Origin: Eunapius fragilis
Taxonomy: Eukaryota; Porifera; Demospongiae; Spongillida; Spongillidae
Assembly: GCA_963681505.1 (NCBI GenBank)
Contig: OY811972.1
Coordinates: 4,148,832-4,212,831, forward strand
DNA: 64,000 nt
Reading direction: 5' to 3'
Shown here: positions 12,079 through 25,584 of the stretch, one piece after another
How the letters are laid out: each line of letters opens with the position of its first letter
How positions within the stretch are numbered: position 1 is the first letter of the stretch
Notes under the pieces: generated by a model
What the model was told of the DNA's origin: nothing
Databases searched by the model: none
Seen by the model: only the letters and a program-made list of their open reading frames with translations
Program-made: the position numbers and the translations under genes

Positions 12079-13092
12079 ATGTACTGGCTCTGTTGCGTAC
12101 TTTTTTATGCTTTACTCTTCGCCCACAATTCTGGGACCAGGCTCCAACCAATCGCCCTACCACCCACTATCCTGAACGATTCTTGCGCCAACTTGAACCA
12201 GGTAATCCAATCCCTCGCGCAAAGTACAGAACAACTGCTTGACCAATTCTCCGCAAGACTTGATTCTGTGCTCAATTTGGGCTCCAGTGCACAGTTCGCG
12301 GCTAGTTCCTGTTCTGACATTGCAGCGACGTTGCCGAACAATATCTCTGGATACTACTGGATTCTCAGTTCTGCGAACGTTCCAATTCGTGTGTACTGCG
12401 ACCTCGTAAAAGTTTTATGCGGCCAACGAGGATGGACGAGAGTGGCCTACCTGAACATGAATGACCCCACACCGTCCTGTCCATCCGCCTGGTATCTCAA
12501 CGCTGTCTCGAATACCAGTGGCTTGTGCGGGAGACCACAACCGTCCACCGCCGGGTGCTTCTCCGTAAACTACCCAGTCAACGGAGTGCTCTACTCCAAG
12601 ATCTGCGGTTGGGTCAGAGGCTATAACTATAAAACTAACGATGGTTTCTTTCGTTACGGGTGCTCCTCACCGTGTCAATACACGGCCATTGACCAACCAT
12701 ACCTTGACGGCGTCAGCATCACTCGCAAATCGCCATCGCGGCAACACGTCTGGTCGTACGTCACTGCTAACGTTGGAGGCGGAACATGCCCCTGCTATCC
12801 CGGTGGCTCATACGCAAACTCCATACCTAGCTTCGTAGGGTCCAACTGGTACTGCCAGGGGCAGGTGGCCGGCAGCAGCACCACTGACTACTACAAATAC
12901 CCTCTGTGGACTGGAGCCGCAGCGTGCGTAGGTTATACGCAAGCCCCTTGCTGCAGCAATCCCAACCTGCCGTGGTTCTCTGCCGTCATGACGTCGCAGG
13001 TTGTCGATGATCTGGAAGTGCGCATCTGTTCTGACCAAAGCTATACGGATGAAGACACTCGGCTGCAGAATGTGGAGTTGTACGTTTCATGA
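12079..13092 (+). CDS. Secreted fibrinogen-C-terminal-like Cys-rich protein, intact copy; 337 aa, single exon
   Basis: The start at 12079 opens a clear signal peptide (MYWLCCVLFYALLFAHNSG). A short helical stalk follows (LNQVIQSLAQSTEQLLDQF), probably an oligomerising coiled coil. Next comes a domain that opens like a fibrinogen-related domain: CSDI, SGYYWI, VYCDLV and GWTRVAYLNMNDP. The C-terminal half departs from vertebrate ficolins. It has conserved pieces such as CSVNYPVNGVLYSKICG-like spacing, a DGVSITR motif, CPCYPGG, PLWTG, CCSNPNLPWF and DDLEVRICSDQ...DED. These match a family of many uncharacterised sponge and cnidarian secreted proteins. Function is not known; a lectin-like or matrix role is an inference. 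The frame is also open upstream to 11992, but a signal peptide at 12079 decides the start. It is the downstream copy of a tandem pair. Confidence 0.85.
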   Translation: MYWLCCVLFYALLFAHNSGTRLQPIALPPTILNDSCANLNQVIQSLAQSTEQLLDQFSARLDSVLNLGSSAQFAASSCSDIAATLPNNISGYYWILSSANVPIRVYCDLVKVLCGQRGWTRVAYLNMNDPTPSCPSAWYLNAVSNTSGLCGRPQPSTAGCFSVNYPVNGVLYSKICGWVRGYNYKTNDGFFRYGCSSPCQYTAIDQPYLDGVSITRKSPSRQHVWSYVTANVGGGTCPCYPGGSYANSIPSFVGSNWYCQGQVAGSSTTDYYKYPLWTGAAACVGYTQAPCCSNPNLPWFSAVMTSQVVDDLEVRICSDQSYTDEDTRLQNVELYVS

Positions 13093-13945
13093 AGTCGTTT
13101 CTTTAGTCAGTATTTCTTTTACACCGTGTCTGTGAAATAGTATTATACACTGCAGTGCATGTCGTTGTATTCCCTTTTACTGTCCCCGATCCTATAATTG
13201 TCCACCGTACATCATAGCATATATCCCCCCCCCCCCCACCCCTCACCCCCGCCGACCTAATATACCATATGTATCACTGATGCAGTAAGCAGTCTCCCAC
13301 CCACCCCCACCTCTACACCCTACCCCACCCCCCTCTTCCTTGAATAATAATAAGATTATTGCCCCACCCCTTAATTAGCACCTGAATGTATAAAGGGGTA
13401 CTATCCATCCTACAATCCTATCAGTATTCATTTCCTAGATCCCTCTCTGATCTCCTCCACGCCCCCCTCCCCCATACTTGAGCTCCTTCTTTCCCTCATT
13501 TTCCCGCAATGAGTGTGCCATAACGGAACCTACGAGAGTAGGTTCCGTATAGGAATCCTGCAGTATCAAGCCAAGAGTCGGGTCACTTCGCTAGCTCTTA
13601 GTGGCAATCGAGCGATATCAAAAATGAGAACAGTTATGCATTGTTCCGTGTCATAAGACAGTGTGCTTTTAGAGACTCGTCCCCACAGTCCGTACCCAGT
13701 CCCATCTAAAATCTCTCCTCCGTCGTCTTCTTCTTCCTTCGGGATAGCATAACTCACGACAGGAACGTTTGTAAAGCACGCCAAGTGTACCAATCGCTTC
13801 AGGATGTGTCTGTCGGTTATCTTCAGGGGTCTGTAACTGTTCGGGCAATTAATTAAAGCGAAAACGGTTAAAAACACCCAATTACATCAGCTAGCTATTT
13901 TCAAATGCAGTAAATATAATAATGTACTTATCAATGCTACCCGGT

Positions 13946-13977
<32 letters not shown>

Positions 13978-16900
13978 TACGGGCAAGGGTCAGGGTTTGA
14001 CATCGCGTCATATCAAACTATACTGCGGTATATGTTGTCAAATCCTCCCTATCAAAGGGGTCGGGGTTTGACCATATATAGGTTTTGATGTATAGTTTTA
14101 ATTGCTCTGTTTTATTCAAGCCAGGTTTTTATACATGTATAAACTATATACCTGCATGGGACGTCAGCTTCTAGTCATATGTATGATCATCATTCCGCCC
14201 GGCTATATGCAGCTACCGATTGATGAGTGCAATCTTCATTCGCCTGGTCTATTTTTGGCCGCCTCACATACAAAATGCAATTCACGGACTCGTGTTTAGC
14301 TTCTTCCGCGGTTTGTATGCCCGTGCTCGCGCAACATAGCCTTCTAGCTCCTTTATTTATTTATATACAAATTTTATACAACATATATATGGAAATTTTC
14401 AAAAAAGAACTGATGAAATATACACACACCAAAAAGGCAGTATTCACATACAACAGTGAGTGCAGATATAGGTTTCAGATGTTGGTACATCAATAAGGCC
14501 CTCGCATGAGGCACAGTACCACATATCACACAAGTCGCATGCTACCCAAAAGTCAGACTCATTATCATCGTACTCCAGCACACCACAAGTATTTCAGGGA
14601 TGCAGGTCCTCCATTGCTGGAACAGTCACTGTAGGGAAAGAAAAGAAATAACGTTTTAGAGTATGTATGCACCCTTATACCAAGACATTTTCAGTGATGT
14701 TTATCAGTATGTGGTCTCACGTGTTTAGACAGATTATCTAATATCTACCAGTTGTTTGGTAGATAACTCCAGCATGGGTAAACTAAAAGGCCTATCACTA
14801 GCCGAGATGTCGATGCATGAATATTATTAGGGCTGGGAGAGTTCGTGATCCACACAATACAGCCACATGTACATGGAAATGTACATCCATGCTTAACGCC
14901 GTGATATGTATAAATATGAACTCAGCGACCGCGGCTGTGGCCTTGCAGAATCCGGAATAGGGCCCCCCCCCCCCCCCACTACTGTTTCATTTCATTGAGG
15001 TGGACAAAAGGACCTACACCCAGAAATATTGGAATATGACGTCACGTACATAGCAACAGAATACTACTATAAAGCTGCGTAGAAATCTGGATGTTTCTTA
15101 AAAGATGCAACAAGCACGGACTTTATAGACTGAATACTGTAAGAATACAGTCTGTTTTGTATCGATTATAACAAGTGCCACGAGTACAGCTTACACCATT
15201 TGGTCACGGTGCGGCTGCAAAGTGACAGCATCTCGCGGTAGTCCCTTCACTCATTGATTTACACACATAGTCAGGAACTTTTCCTGTGTGGATCGATGAA
15301 GTATACTACTGTGCTATAGATGGGATGGAGTAAGTTTTTCATTATGTTTGAAGATGGCTCTCGATATTCGTACAAAGTTAACCATATCTCAGGGGCCATG
15401 CATGACAACTGCGTCGCGCTAGCGCATACACATATGATTCGGTCAAATGTTATTCGATTCTTTATTGAAGCTAAAGGTATGATCAATGTGAATAGCATGT
15501 GAAAATATAATAAATGATGGAGTTATTGTGAATTTTTGGCTCGTTTACTTGGGGGTGGTTTTGCTGTTATAAGTGTAGGTGATATGCTAAGCAGGTGCTC
15601 CTTCATAATGTATTTTAGCTTCTCCACTGGATGACTGGTTGAGGAGACCGTGCAGTAAGTTTGGTGTAGACGATTGAATCTTGCATGTATGGACTCAGCT
15701 CCTTGTTCTCCCATGAGCCCAAATCCAATGTGCTGATTGGATTGGATCCAATCTACTGCATGGTCTTCCAGCTAATGCATCATTATTGGGATGTTCTCAC
15801 CAGGAAATGTAGCACGAAAAGATTGGTAGCAGAGTATCAGCTTCAAAAATAGAAAAAACACAGGTGTTCTGAACTGAGTTAGGGGTGGGTGTATTACCAA
15901 TTTGGAAATTCATTTTGAATGAATTTCCACCCTTGTCTCAGAGATAATATATAAAGGGTTTGGCAACGCGTCACGTGAGCCGTAGAGATTGGCGATTTTT
16001 ACTGTGCCATCCGATCTGGTGTGAATCGCACGTGCGTGTAAGTATGAAACGGGCATCAAAATTTGTTGCAACCACGAAAGGAAGACAGTACCCACCGCTG
16101 TGATCAAGTACGCTAAAATAGAAGGTATTTTTTGGTCATTTATAGGGGGTCGAGACTTTGGCGCGTGATTTTATATTGTGTTAAGTTTAATGAAATTATA
16201 CAATGTCGGGAGCGCTCTTTTTTGTGGGACAGCATCTTGTGCATCCATGGGCTTTTTATACATACGATCGTTTGCCTAACTCAAACAATGGTTATATTTT
16301 AGTGTAGTGTTGTGTTTTTGCCCAAAGCGCGCTTGTAACGATGCTTATAGCATATTGGGTATGCAAAACGTATGGGACAGTTACGTCGTAGCCACACAGA
16401 CTAGTATGGTAAAACGGATACTGGCTTGTAGCTCTATCCTTAGATTTTAGTGTCCAAGTATTGTAGTTTGCACCATACGTCTAGTTCACGGCGTGTGTAT
16501 TTTTAATAGTGGATCTAAAATTTAGATTGGGGCAACATCGCGCGAAGTGTCTGTACCTCGCGAGAGTGTCGGTATTTCTTTTTCTTCGTTCCTGACTATC
16601 ACACTGCCTCCACCATTGGCCTGCCCTCTTACCATGCATTAACAGTGATTTCAGAATGTTTTTAGTATGACAAGTTTCTTGTTGGATGTACATGTATTCG
16701 GCAGTGCACATGTATGTAGTGGAAACTCATATCAGATCATGGTTTACATGTGTACTTCAACGGTGGCACTACAATGCCTCCACTCTACATGTACATGGTA
16801 TTGTATTGTAGTTCTGACCTCACATTTTTTTCTACCTAGGGGACTGTTTTCCTACTATTCACAATGGTGTGTGGTGTGCTCATCATGTTGACCAGGACAT

Positions 16901-17449
16901 TTGAACACCTTGTCCAGCAGTGTGCTGTCCACTACAAGTGCCACGCATCACATCCTAAGCCATGGACAAACATCTACCCCTCTCTCTCCCCTTCTCCTTT
17001 CCTCTCCTCCCCCCCCCCCCCCCTCTCTCTCTCCCCTTCTCCTTTCCTCTCCTCCCCCCACCCCTCTCTCTCTCCCCTTCTCCTTTCCTCTCCTCTCTCT
17101 CTCTCATATGCAGGGCTTCCAGGGTTGAGTAGTGCACTTACCCAGATTGTGGTCCAGCCGTTTGGTTACCTTACCCTGCATGGTTCATGCCAGATATCTC
17201 AAACTGTGTTCATACATATATGTGGGTGGATTTTTATGCATTTGTGTGGATTCGGGTGCGGATGGCACGCGTTAATAAGCGTTAAGTGGCCCCGTTGCCA
17301 ATCCCTTTATATATTATCTCTGCTTGTCTCCACCCACTTTAACCCATATCTCAGTTTCAGGGATTCTGCCATTGTGCCAATTTAGGTTATTGCACCTAGA
17401 GAACAATTGTTAATTGGTACTTTTGGAATAGATTTATTTAATTTTTTAC
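13093..17449. other. Intergenic stretch dominated by repeats
   Basis: It holds poly(C) at about 13227-13237, 13948-13976 and 14962-14978, and a (CTCTC)-rich pyrimidine block at 16979-17106. A dispersed-repeat left half lies at about 13511-13945 (see 38998-40040). A frame at 15322-15480 (MGWSKFFIMFEDGSRYSY...) ending at a gtatga donor might be an exon but was not recognised. No supported gene. Confidence 0.5.
13511..13945 (+). repeat. Left half of the 1 kb dispersed repeat
   Basis: Matches 39015-39500 over most of its length. It shares ggaacctacg.gagtaggttcc, cgggtcacttcgct, cactcgtccccatcgtccg-like blocks, and acgacaggaacgtttgtaaa. It ends next to a poly(C) tract, where the matching right half at 20640 begins next to poly(G). 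Confidence 0.75.
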
Positions 17450-19065
17450 CTGGCATTATCCTCGAGTAGGTCAAACACAGAATCTTGAAGTCTGGGGATG
17501 AAAGCATGAGGAGCACCTCTGATCTCTTCATTCTTTGATGCTGTCAAGAAGGTGAAAGGAGCAATCTCTGCATCCAAGTTATCACCAACTAAGGTGGCAG
17601 CAAGCTGGCGCTGCTTTCTTTCACTTGCTAGACAAATTCCTGATCCTTTGAGCCACCTTCAAAACAAATGTGTCAACCTTGCATTGCAATGTGAAGCACA
17701 CCTTATTTTAAAACTAACCTTCTAATCGTCCTTATTTTATTCCATGGTAGAGTGAGGTCAGCTTTAATGGCAAACCCTTGTTCAGGAGAAATATCAAGGG
17801 TTATACCTGCATTCTTTAGCAAGCTGTTCTTCTCATTCTTGCTGAGACCTCTGATTTCCTCCCGAAGGAGTGTAGTAGGATCATCACTGGTGAGTACATG
17901 TCGCACCTTTTGAACTTGTTTTCTGTAGTGATATAGTGTTTTACTGCTAGCCTTGCTTATTGGGCGTTACTGTTTGTAACATGCACAAGTGTTATTCGCT
18001 AAAAAAGATAATAATCTCATCATTGCCTAGTTAGAAATTATCATGTCATTTACATGTATACCCTTCCTCCAGTTGGAACCATAATGACATCAGGCTCTGG
18101 ACTGGAAGATGACATCCTGTGTATAATTCTTGCTGGTGAAACCTGGCCTTGGCCTTGTTCACCATTTATTGGTGGTGAGCATGATATTGGTGATGGAGCT
18201 GCTAATGCTGGTGGAACTAGCAAAGGTAAGAGCTCGTGTGAAGTGGGAGAGCTTGCATTGCATTTGTGGCTTTGATACAATCCTGCCCTGATGTCAACAT
18301 TGCAGGAAGGACAATGTAGAGCTACATCCTCAAGTAGTTGACATAGATGCTTGGAGCTGACTTGAGACTCTCAGCAGTCAGTTTGGTGCAGCAGCCCTTG
18401 CATGGACATTGCAGGCATCTATTTTTTTACCAAATATTGGGCCAGACAGTCAGCACATACTACTGTTTGGCATGGTAGCTGAATGGGCCTGTGGAGGATG
18501 TCACAGCAAAGGGAACATTTCAAGTTATCCAACACTGAAATAGGTTGAACTGCTGCAAGTGGTATCCCTTTTATCATATTCTTCTTGTTTGGTGCAAGAC
18601 GTTGTATGTGTTTTAGGAGCAGTTATACTAAGGGCATTTTAGCCTTGTGTGGTCTTCCACCATCATGTTGAGCTATAAAATGGTCACAAACCTATGATTT
18701 GAATGTAAATTATGTAGGTTAGTTAACGTTACTACTACATTGCTCCTCACCTTGCACCCACCATCTGATGCTCGAGCTTCCCACTTGTACAGCTCCATGC
18801 GGCTGTTGAAATGGCGATGTTGTCTCACTGCCTTTAGCTTGCGCTGCATCGCGTCGTAGCAACGCTTGCAGAAAGAATGTGGGTGAATCTGCGCTTCATC
18901 GTTTGCAGCATCCAGCCCAAAGCATAAGCACAGCTCCGACGCAAACATTGAACATAAGTAAACCCTTGGGTGACTGGCCTTTAACTGTTTCCTTCCTTTC
19001 TTGTGGGCCAACAAGGATCCACACAAGCGACAATGCAATTTGAGCTGGCATAAGTGGAAGTCCAT
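17450..19065 (-). pseudogene. Decayed RAG1-type gene: ZDD zinc-binding region + RING finger + conserved downstream segment
   Basis: Exon A, 19065-18751, encodes CRLCG, then IHPHSFCKRCYDAMQRK and a Trp-Glu/Cys tail. This is the order seen in the zinc-binding dimerisation region of vertebrate RAG1 (CRICG ... IHP..FC..CW...RK). About 90 bp further on, 18660-18050 encodes a RING finger (LKCSLCCDILHRPIQLPCQTVVCADC, split here only by description) then CPC...HCPSC...H, again as in RAG1. Stops at about 18632 and 18430 and at least one frame change break it. Exons C (about 17910-17719) and D (17656-17450) still join in phase across a good intron. They encode a conserved segment (FAIKADLTLPWNKIRTIRR, then WLKGSGICLASERKQRQL) that I know from multicopy cnidarian proteins carrying the same N-terminal region. 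I do not see the RAG1 catalytic core. It is therefore probably a member of a transposon-related multicopy family rather than a recombinase. The frame breaks mean it is likely non-functional. Confidence 0.75.
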
Positions 19066-19624
19066 TGTAGTCTCACTTACATCATAGAGATCAATATAAA
19101 AATGTATAGATTATTCATACTTTTTGCGATCGCTAAACTACCACTGAAGAGAGCACGAGATCCACTCTGTGATCTACATTTTTATACAGAATGACGCCCC
19201 TAATGAAGGTCCAAGTGTTTAGAAACATAAGAAAAAGTTCACGAAGCCCACGGAATCAATTGGACTAAACGAGGTCACCTGTTCGTGTGCACGTGACCCT
19301 AATAGATATACTTCCCGACGGTCAGAGAGAAGATATTTGCGCATATGTTGGGCATAGGTAGGTGCAGAAAGGATTTGTGTATATGTTTACGCACTGCATA
19401 CACCTCGTAGAGGCTCCCGTTCTGCAGAAAACGGTACGATACTGAATTAACGGTTGGATAATGAGTTCAATGATGCCACATTCCGGTACATTATAATGGA
19501 TGTTCTAATTATACCCTTTTTGTCCAGGTTGAAACATTAGTGCCCCTGCAGCATTAAACATATGGGTGATACGTAATCTACAGCTGACTATTAATTTTTT
19601 AACTCGCTCACTTTGCGCACTGGT

Positions 19625-19881
19625 ATAGACCTTCTGCAACTCGCATCCTACGTAATTGTTTATTGCTGGTCACGTACTTACGTCATATGTATGTTGCTAT
19701 TTATGTATACAGTTGCTATAAATAACTACACGTGAGCATATTGTTTCCTCCGTCGTTCGTTCCCGTCCGGTTATTGCTTATCTCGTACCCACGCGGGGTA
19801 TATTTATAGCAACATACATATGACGTAAGTACGTGACTAGCAATAAACAATTACGTAGGACGCGAGTTGCAGAAGGTCTAT
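19625..19881. mobile_element. Palindromic MITE
   Basis: Arms 19625-19711 and 19800-19881 are near-perfect inverted copies (tagaccttctgcaactcgc; cgtaattgtttattgctgg; tacttacgtcatatgtatg). The loop of about 90 bp has no open frame. Confidence 0.88.
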
Positions 19882-19949
19882 TACTTGCAAAATACTCCTG
19901 TCGGGTATATCTCTGCCCTGGAGATCAACAAAGACCTTCCGCTCACCCA

Positions 19950-20256
19950 GAGGCGGATCTAGGGGGGGGGGGGGGGGGGGGGGTTGGGGGGGTTGCAACC
20001 CCCCCCTTTCAAACCCGTAATGAATAATTATCATTAGTAACAATTAAGAATTATTGCGAAGTAAAGATGGCTGAAATTCGAAATACAACTGCAGCTCTGC
20101 GAGCAAAGAAACGTTTGTGTAGTGTTGACGTTGTGTAGTGCGCATGATATAATAAAAAAGCGATGGCGGCTGGGGCGGAGCCCCAGACCCCCTCCCCCTG
20201 CTTCATGAATATTAATTAGCAACCCCCCTTTTCTGAAATCCTGGATCCGCCCCTGT
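19950..20256. mobile_element. Short element flanked by poly(G) and 'ggatccgcccctg' termini
   Basis: It begins aggcggatctagggggggg and ends ctgaaatcctggatccgcc, which are inverted to each other (TIR with core ggatc and G/C runs). Similar termini occur at 22920-22950 (gctgaaatcctggatacgcc), so a small family is present. Confidence 0.6.
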
Positions 20257-20579
20257 CACCCCATTGCTCTTCTATCTGTATCAGTACACTAATATGCTCA
20301 AATTCGCCGCCAAGAACGTCGCAGAATGCTGTCTTAATCACTTTGTCAATGGGCAGTCCCTCCTCCGCACATGAAAATTTTACGATTCTCCTATTGTCTC
20401 CAAACACACTAGAACACTTTTCTCTTGCTCCATATTTCAATACAAGTACATGTACAATAGTCAATATCCACAGTAGGCGTGGCTATAATGTCAAATCCCC
20501 TATCATGTCAAACCGCCCCTACCTAAACACGTCACGCCGGTCAAATATTGTCACATCCTCCTAATCCCCCGGCATCGCC

Positions 20580-20642
20580 CGTACATTTGTACGGGGGGGA
20601 GGGGGGGTGGGGGGGGGGGTGGGGGGGGGGGGGGGGGGGGTG
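20580..20642. repeat. Poly(G) tract cluster
   Basis: Nearly 60 bases of G with a few A and T interruptions. It forms the left edge of the dispersed-repeat right half. Confidence 0.95.
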
Positions 20643-21250
20643 GGTACCGGGTGGCATTGATAAGTGCATAATAGCCACGTGTTGTGGGCGTAATTCAAAT
20701 TCTTAATATTCTTGCACGCTGTGGAACCGGAGGTAAGTACTGAATCGAAGAGCATCTGAGGCCCTTTTGATGATTTCAGGGTCCCTACGGCTCCATGTGT
20801 ACATGTCCAACCATATTTAATTTCCAAACGGTTGAGAAAACGGAATGGAGCAGTGATATGCGAAAACGTTAAAGGAAGCCGGCTGACGAATTAAGCTGTA
20901 GGTTACTCTCAACTCTATCATTCGTTACGCAGCTTGAAATGAAAGCCAAGTAATGGCCTGCATATTTTGGCAGATAGGCCATCGACAGGTCGCACCAAAT
21001 TGAAAACTATACGTAAGTACCCGGCACTATCGCATGTATTTGTTTGACCTAATTGATTTCTTCTATAACTTCTTATAAATTCCCTCGGTAGAACTACATA
21101 CGCGATCAGATTTTAAGGATATTACGGTATACAGTCTACAGCAGATATACGTGAAGCAAGTGTCTCCCCCTCACCACCCCACTGATTATAGAAGCAAAAC
21201 AACAACTAGCCACTCGTACGCCTACAGTCTGCAGAAGGAAACATTCGTTG
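20643..21250 (+). repeat. Right half of the 1 kb dispersed repeat
   Basis: Matches 39490-40035: agccacgtgttgtgggcg, attcaaattcttaatatt, gggtccctacggctccatgt, then ggttgagaaa.cggaatggagcag and actagccactcgtac. Together with 13511-13945 it makes up the full unit seen at 38998-40040. Confidence 0.75.
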
Positions 21251-22250
21251 CGCATCGGTTGCCTCCAGACCATGCAGAGGACCAAACTAAAGCAGTGGGC
21301 AATCAAAAAAACAGTTTAAACAGTTTAAACAGTTTAAGTCAGTGTGGTCCATACAACGGTGCGCGATTTTTAAAACGAGAGTTGGTATTCAAGTATTACT
21401 ATTAGTTAGGCTAGCCCACCTTCTGGATATGTTCTGATCAGATAGCGTATCTGATCAGAGCGATGACACCTGTATGGCCAACTACACACTATCATCATGC
21501 ACTACATGTACCGCTTTATGGGCATGATAACGTTATAACCACAGTAATTACTTTGATACTCTGCCATCCATGATTTCATGGAATGAAAATAAAATGTAAC
21601 TTTAAACATAATACTGAAGCATGAGAATAAATTTTTAAAAAATTAATGAAACAAGTGATAAAAACATTCTCTATACGAGAAGGTTGGTGGTATACAAAGG
21701 CGATGGTGGTGTAAAAAGCAAGGGAACGAGGCTTCTGATTGAAAAGGAAAAATGATACATAGGCCTATATTAGCAGCATGTTGTCATATTTATCTAATAT
21801 AGGTCCATTCATATCCAGAAATGCCCCATACATTGGAGGACATTCATAAAAAAATTCCAAATTGAATTCTATAACATTTTAGCATATAGCGGAATTTTCT
21901 TTCTTTCCACTGTAAAAATTTGAGTTTCAGATTTTTATGGATTATGAAGTTAAAATCAAGATATGTTTTTTAATTACTACATAGTTGACGTAATTTTTTG
22001 AGGGAGGGGTGGGGGGTCGATTAACTTACTATTAATCGAATTAACAATGTTTATGTGCAATTATAATCCTCTCACCAATAATATAAATAACCTCGAGCGA
22101 TCAGACTGATGACCGGCTGACGTTCGATGTTTAGTGGAATATTGAAATACTAACCCTGGGAGGCAAGCGCGAAGTAAGACATCACTTTATTATCTCAAAT
22201 GGACCACGACACTAATACCTGCACACTACGGCAGTAGCCGGCGTCAGCGA
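21250..22250. other. Non-coding stretch with a MITE arm
   Basis: Apart from the half-MITE at 21648-21820, I see only AT-rich sequence and three copies of aacagttta at 21311-21337. No gene was recognised. Confidence 0.5.
21648..21820. mobile_element. Half copy of the 'acaagtgataaaaacattctc' palindromic MITE
   Basis: Matches the left arm of the complete element at 40796-41080 (acattctctatacgagaagg; ggtggtgtaaaaagcaaggg; tattagcagcatg). Its right arm is cut short. Confidence 0.8.
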
Positions 22251-22289
22251 GGGGGGTGATTCAGGTCAGGCCAGGTACGATAATTGGGG

Positions 22290-22610
22290 GGTGGGGGGGA
22301 GTTGCTGTCCGCTTCAGACCCAATACGAAAAGTGGGGGCCCTTTAATTGTTTGGCATAGGGCCTACTCTATTTTAATACGTTATCGTTATTACCGGTTAC
22401 AATTTTGGCCGAGGAGGGTGAAGCACCCGGAGCACCCTCTCTGGGATACGTTAGCTTCGGCTATATATACCTGTAACTGTTAATTATTAACGATAACGTA
22501 TTTGCTAGTCTGGCGTAGCCACACTACGTATTTGCTGTGTGCCAAACAAAGGGCCCCCACTTTTTGTATCGGACCTGAAGCGGACAGCACTTCCCCCCCC
22601 CCCCACCCCA
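22290..22610. mobile_element. Inverted-repeat element with G/C-run termini
   Basis: Left arm 22298-22365 (tgctgtccgcttcagaccc..aatacgaaaagtgggggccc) is the inverse of right arm 22540-22605 (gggcccccactttttgtatc.. gaagcggacagca). A nested inverted pair (aatacgttatcgtta / taacgataacgta) lies inside. Related unpaired pieces occur at 22680-22750 and 22890-22935. Confidence 0.75.
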
Positions 22611-22949
22611 CAAGGGCGTAGACAAGTTTTAAGGGTGCGGGGGGGGGCAAGGGGGCTAATTATGGTTGCGGATTTAGACCCGCGAGACGACAGTGAGGGT
22701 GGGGGGAGGTGTACACTTCAGGCACAATACGAAAGGCGGGGGGGAGGGGGAGTTGCTTAGCAGAAGAGGGGGAGGTATCTTACATGAAAGGGCAACTCTA
22801 TGATCTATTGAATAGCGAGCGCTTTACAATGGATTATAACGACTTCAGAAATTTTAATACCTGAAGTGCAAAAATCTGGAGGGTTAAAGCCCCCCCCCCC
22901 CCTTTCCATATTGAGTCTGACCTGAAGCACCCCCTTCGCTGAAATCCTG

Positions 22950-23520
22950 GATACGCCATTGATGGTGGGGTATGCTATGTCTCCGCAAACAACTATGTGC
23001 ATGCATGTAACATTTCCTCCTCGAATACAAAGCCCTAAATCATAATGTCTCTACTCCCTCAATTGTTTATCAACTGTATACAGTGCACCGCCCACATCAG
23101 AAATAGGGATAGATGTAGATATCAAACATTTTATACTCATTTCACTTCCAAATGCACCAACTGATACACAAAAGTCCACAAGTAATAATCAACGACGACT
23201 ACTGCATAGCATCATGTCATTATCATCCAGTTAGAGTATAGTGTCAGGAAAGGATTGCCATCTTCTTGAAATGGATTTCATTTCATCCTATTTAAAAGAG
23301 ACCAGTGAATCAAACAGTTGATGGTGTACCAACGCAATGTACCATTCGTAGCTTGGTGGATGTTACGGTGGAAGAGGTAAGACCAAAACCAACATCTAAG
23401 AAACAAATAAAAACCAATTAACCCTGTACAATCATATAGCAGATGATATAACACACTGCTGCCTACTACCGATTCCATAGATGCAGGAACTAAAGGTTAA
23501 CCCCATCAAATCCTCTGTGT
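22950..23520. other. Nothing recognised
   Basis: Short frames only, with no codon bias or family motif that I can support. Confidence 0.5.
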
Positions 23521-24690
<1,170 letters not shown>

Positions 24691-24694
24691 GTGT

Positions 24695-24755
<61 letters not shown>

Positions 24756-25137
24756 GAGGGGAGGAGGATGAACAGAGCATCACACATAAATATATGCCAT
24801 CCATCCTATACAGCAATAGGTTAAAAGAGGCTGGCAGGCCTACGTTTAATTATTCATGCAGCATTCATCTAAAAAGAGAGGGTGTTCCAAATAGATTATA
24901 GCAAATAGATTATAGTTAAAACCATATACAAGTTAAAATTATATCTACATGATCTTCATGTAGGCCTGCATGTAAGTCGCTCTTCACTTTCACGGAAAGT
25001 GACATATATGTATACATGGACTGTAAAATTAGCCCCCAAAAATTTTTGTATCAGGGCATGCCTATAAAATGATGAATAGAAACCTATTAGATTGGATATG
25101 AATTTAGACACAATGACTTCAGGCCTATTTATCCCTC

Positions 25138-25528
25138 CCCCCCACACACACACATACACACACACACAACACATACACACACATACACACACATGCACGC
25201 ACCTTATAGTGTTCTGGTTTTTAACGAACAATTAGTTTTTCACTATTGAATTGATGGCATTCACCTGCCAGCAGCAAAGGGCTCCTGAATTGTTGAAGGA
25301 GTTAAATTTATTTATCACCTTAAACTGTATTCTCCCACTTTCGTTGGATGTCCATTCAGATGTTATCTACACATACGGGACGGCTTTATATCCCATGAGT
25401 TCAATTTGAAATCAAAATTTTATACACAAACACATACATATACGTACTCAGACATAGGCTACTGATGTAAATAGATCGTCGATACATACACATATACATA
25501 CATAAATACATAGATTCATACACGCGCG

Positions 25529-25584
<56 letters not shown>

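Noticed and set aside
15910..16107. Frame resembling a kinase segment (DGTVKIANLYGSR)
   Set aside because: The match to an activation-segment motif is too short, no other kinase motif is nearby, and chance is likely.
18054..18275. Short + strand frame in the RAG1-like region
   Set aside because: The - strand carries the zinc ligands in order; this is a shadow frame.
17450..19065. Interpretation as a functional V(D)J recombinase
   Set aside because: No catalytic-core motifs are seen, no RAG2-like gene is nearby, and stops and frame changes break the RING region.
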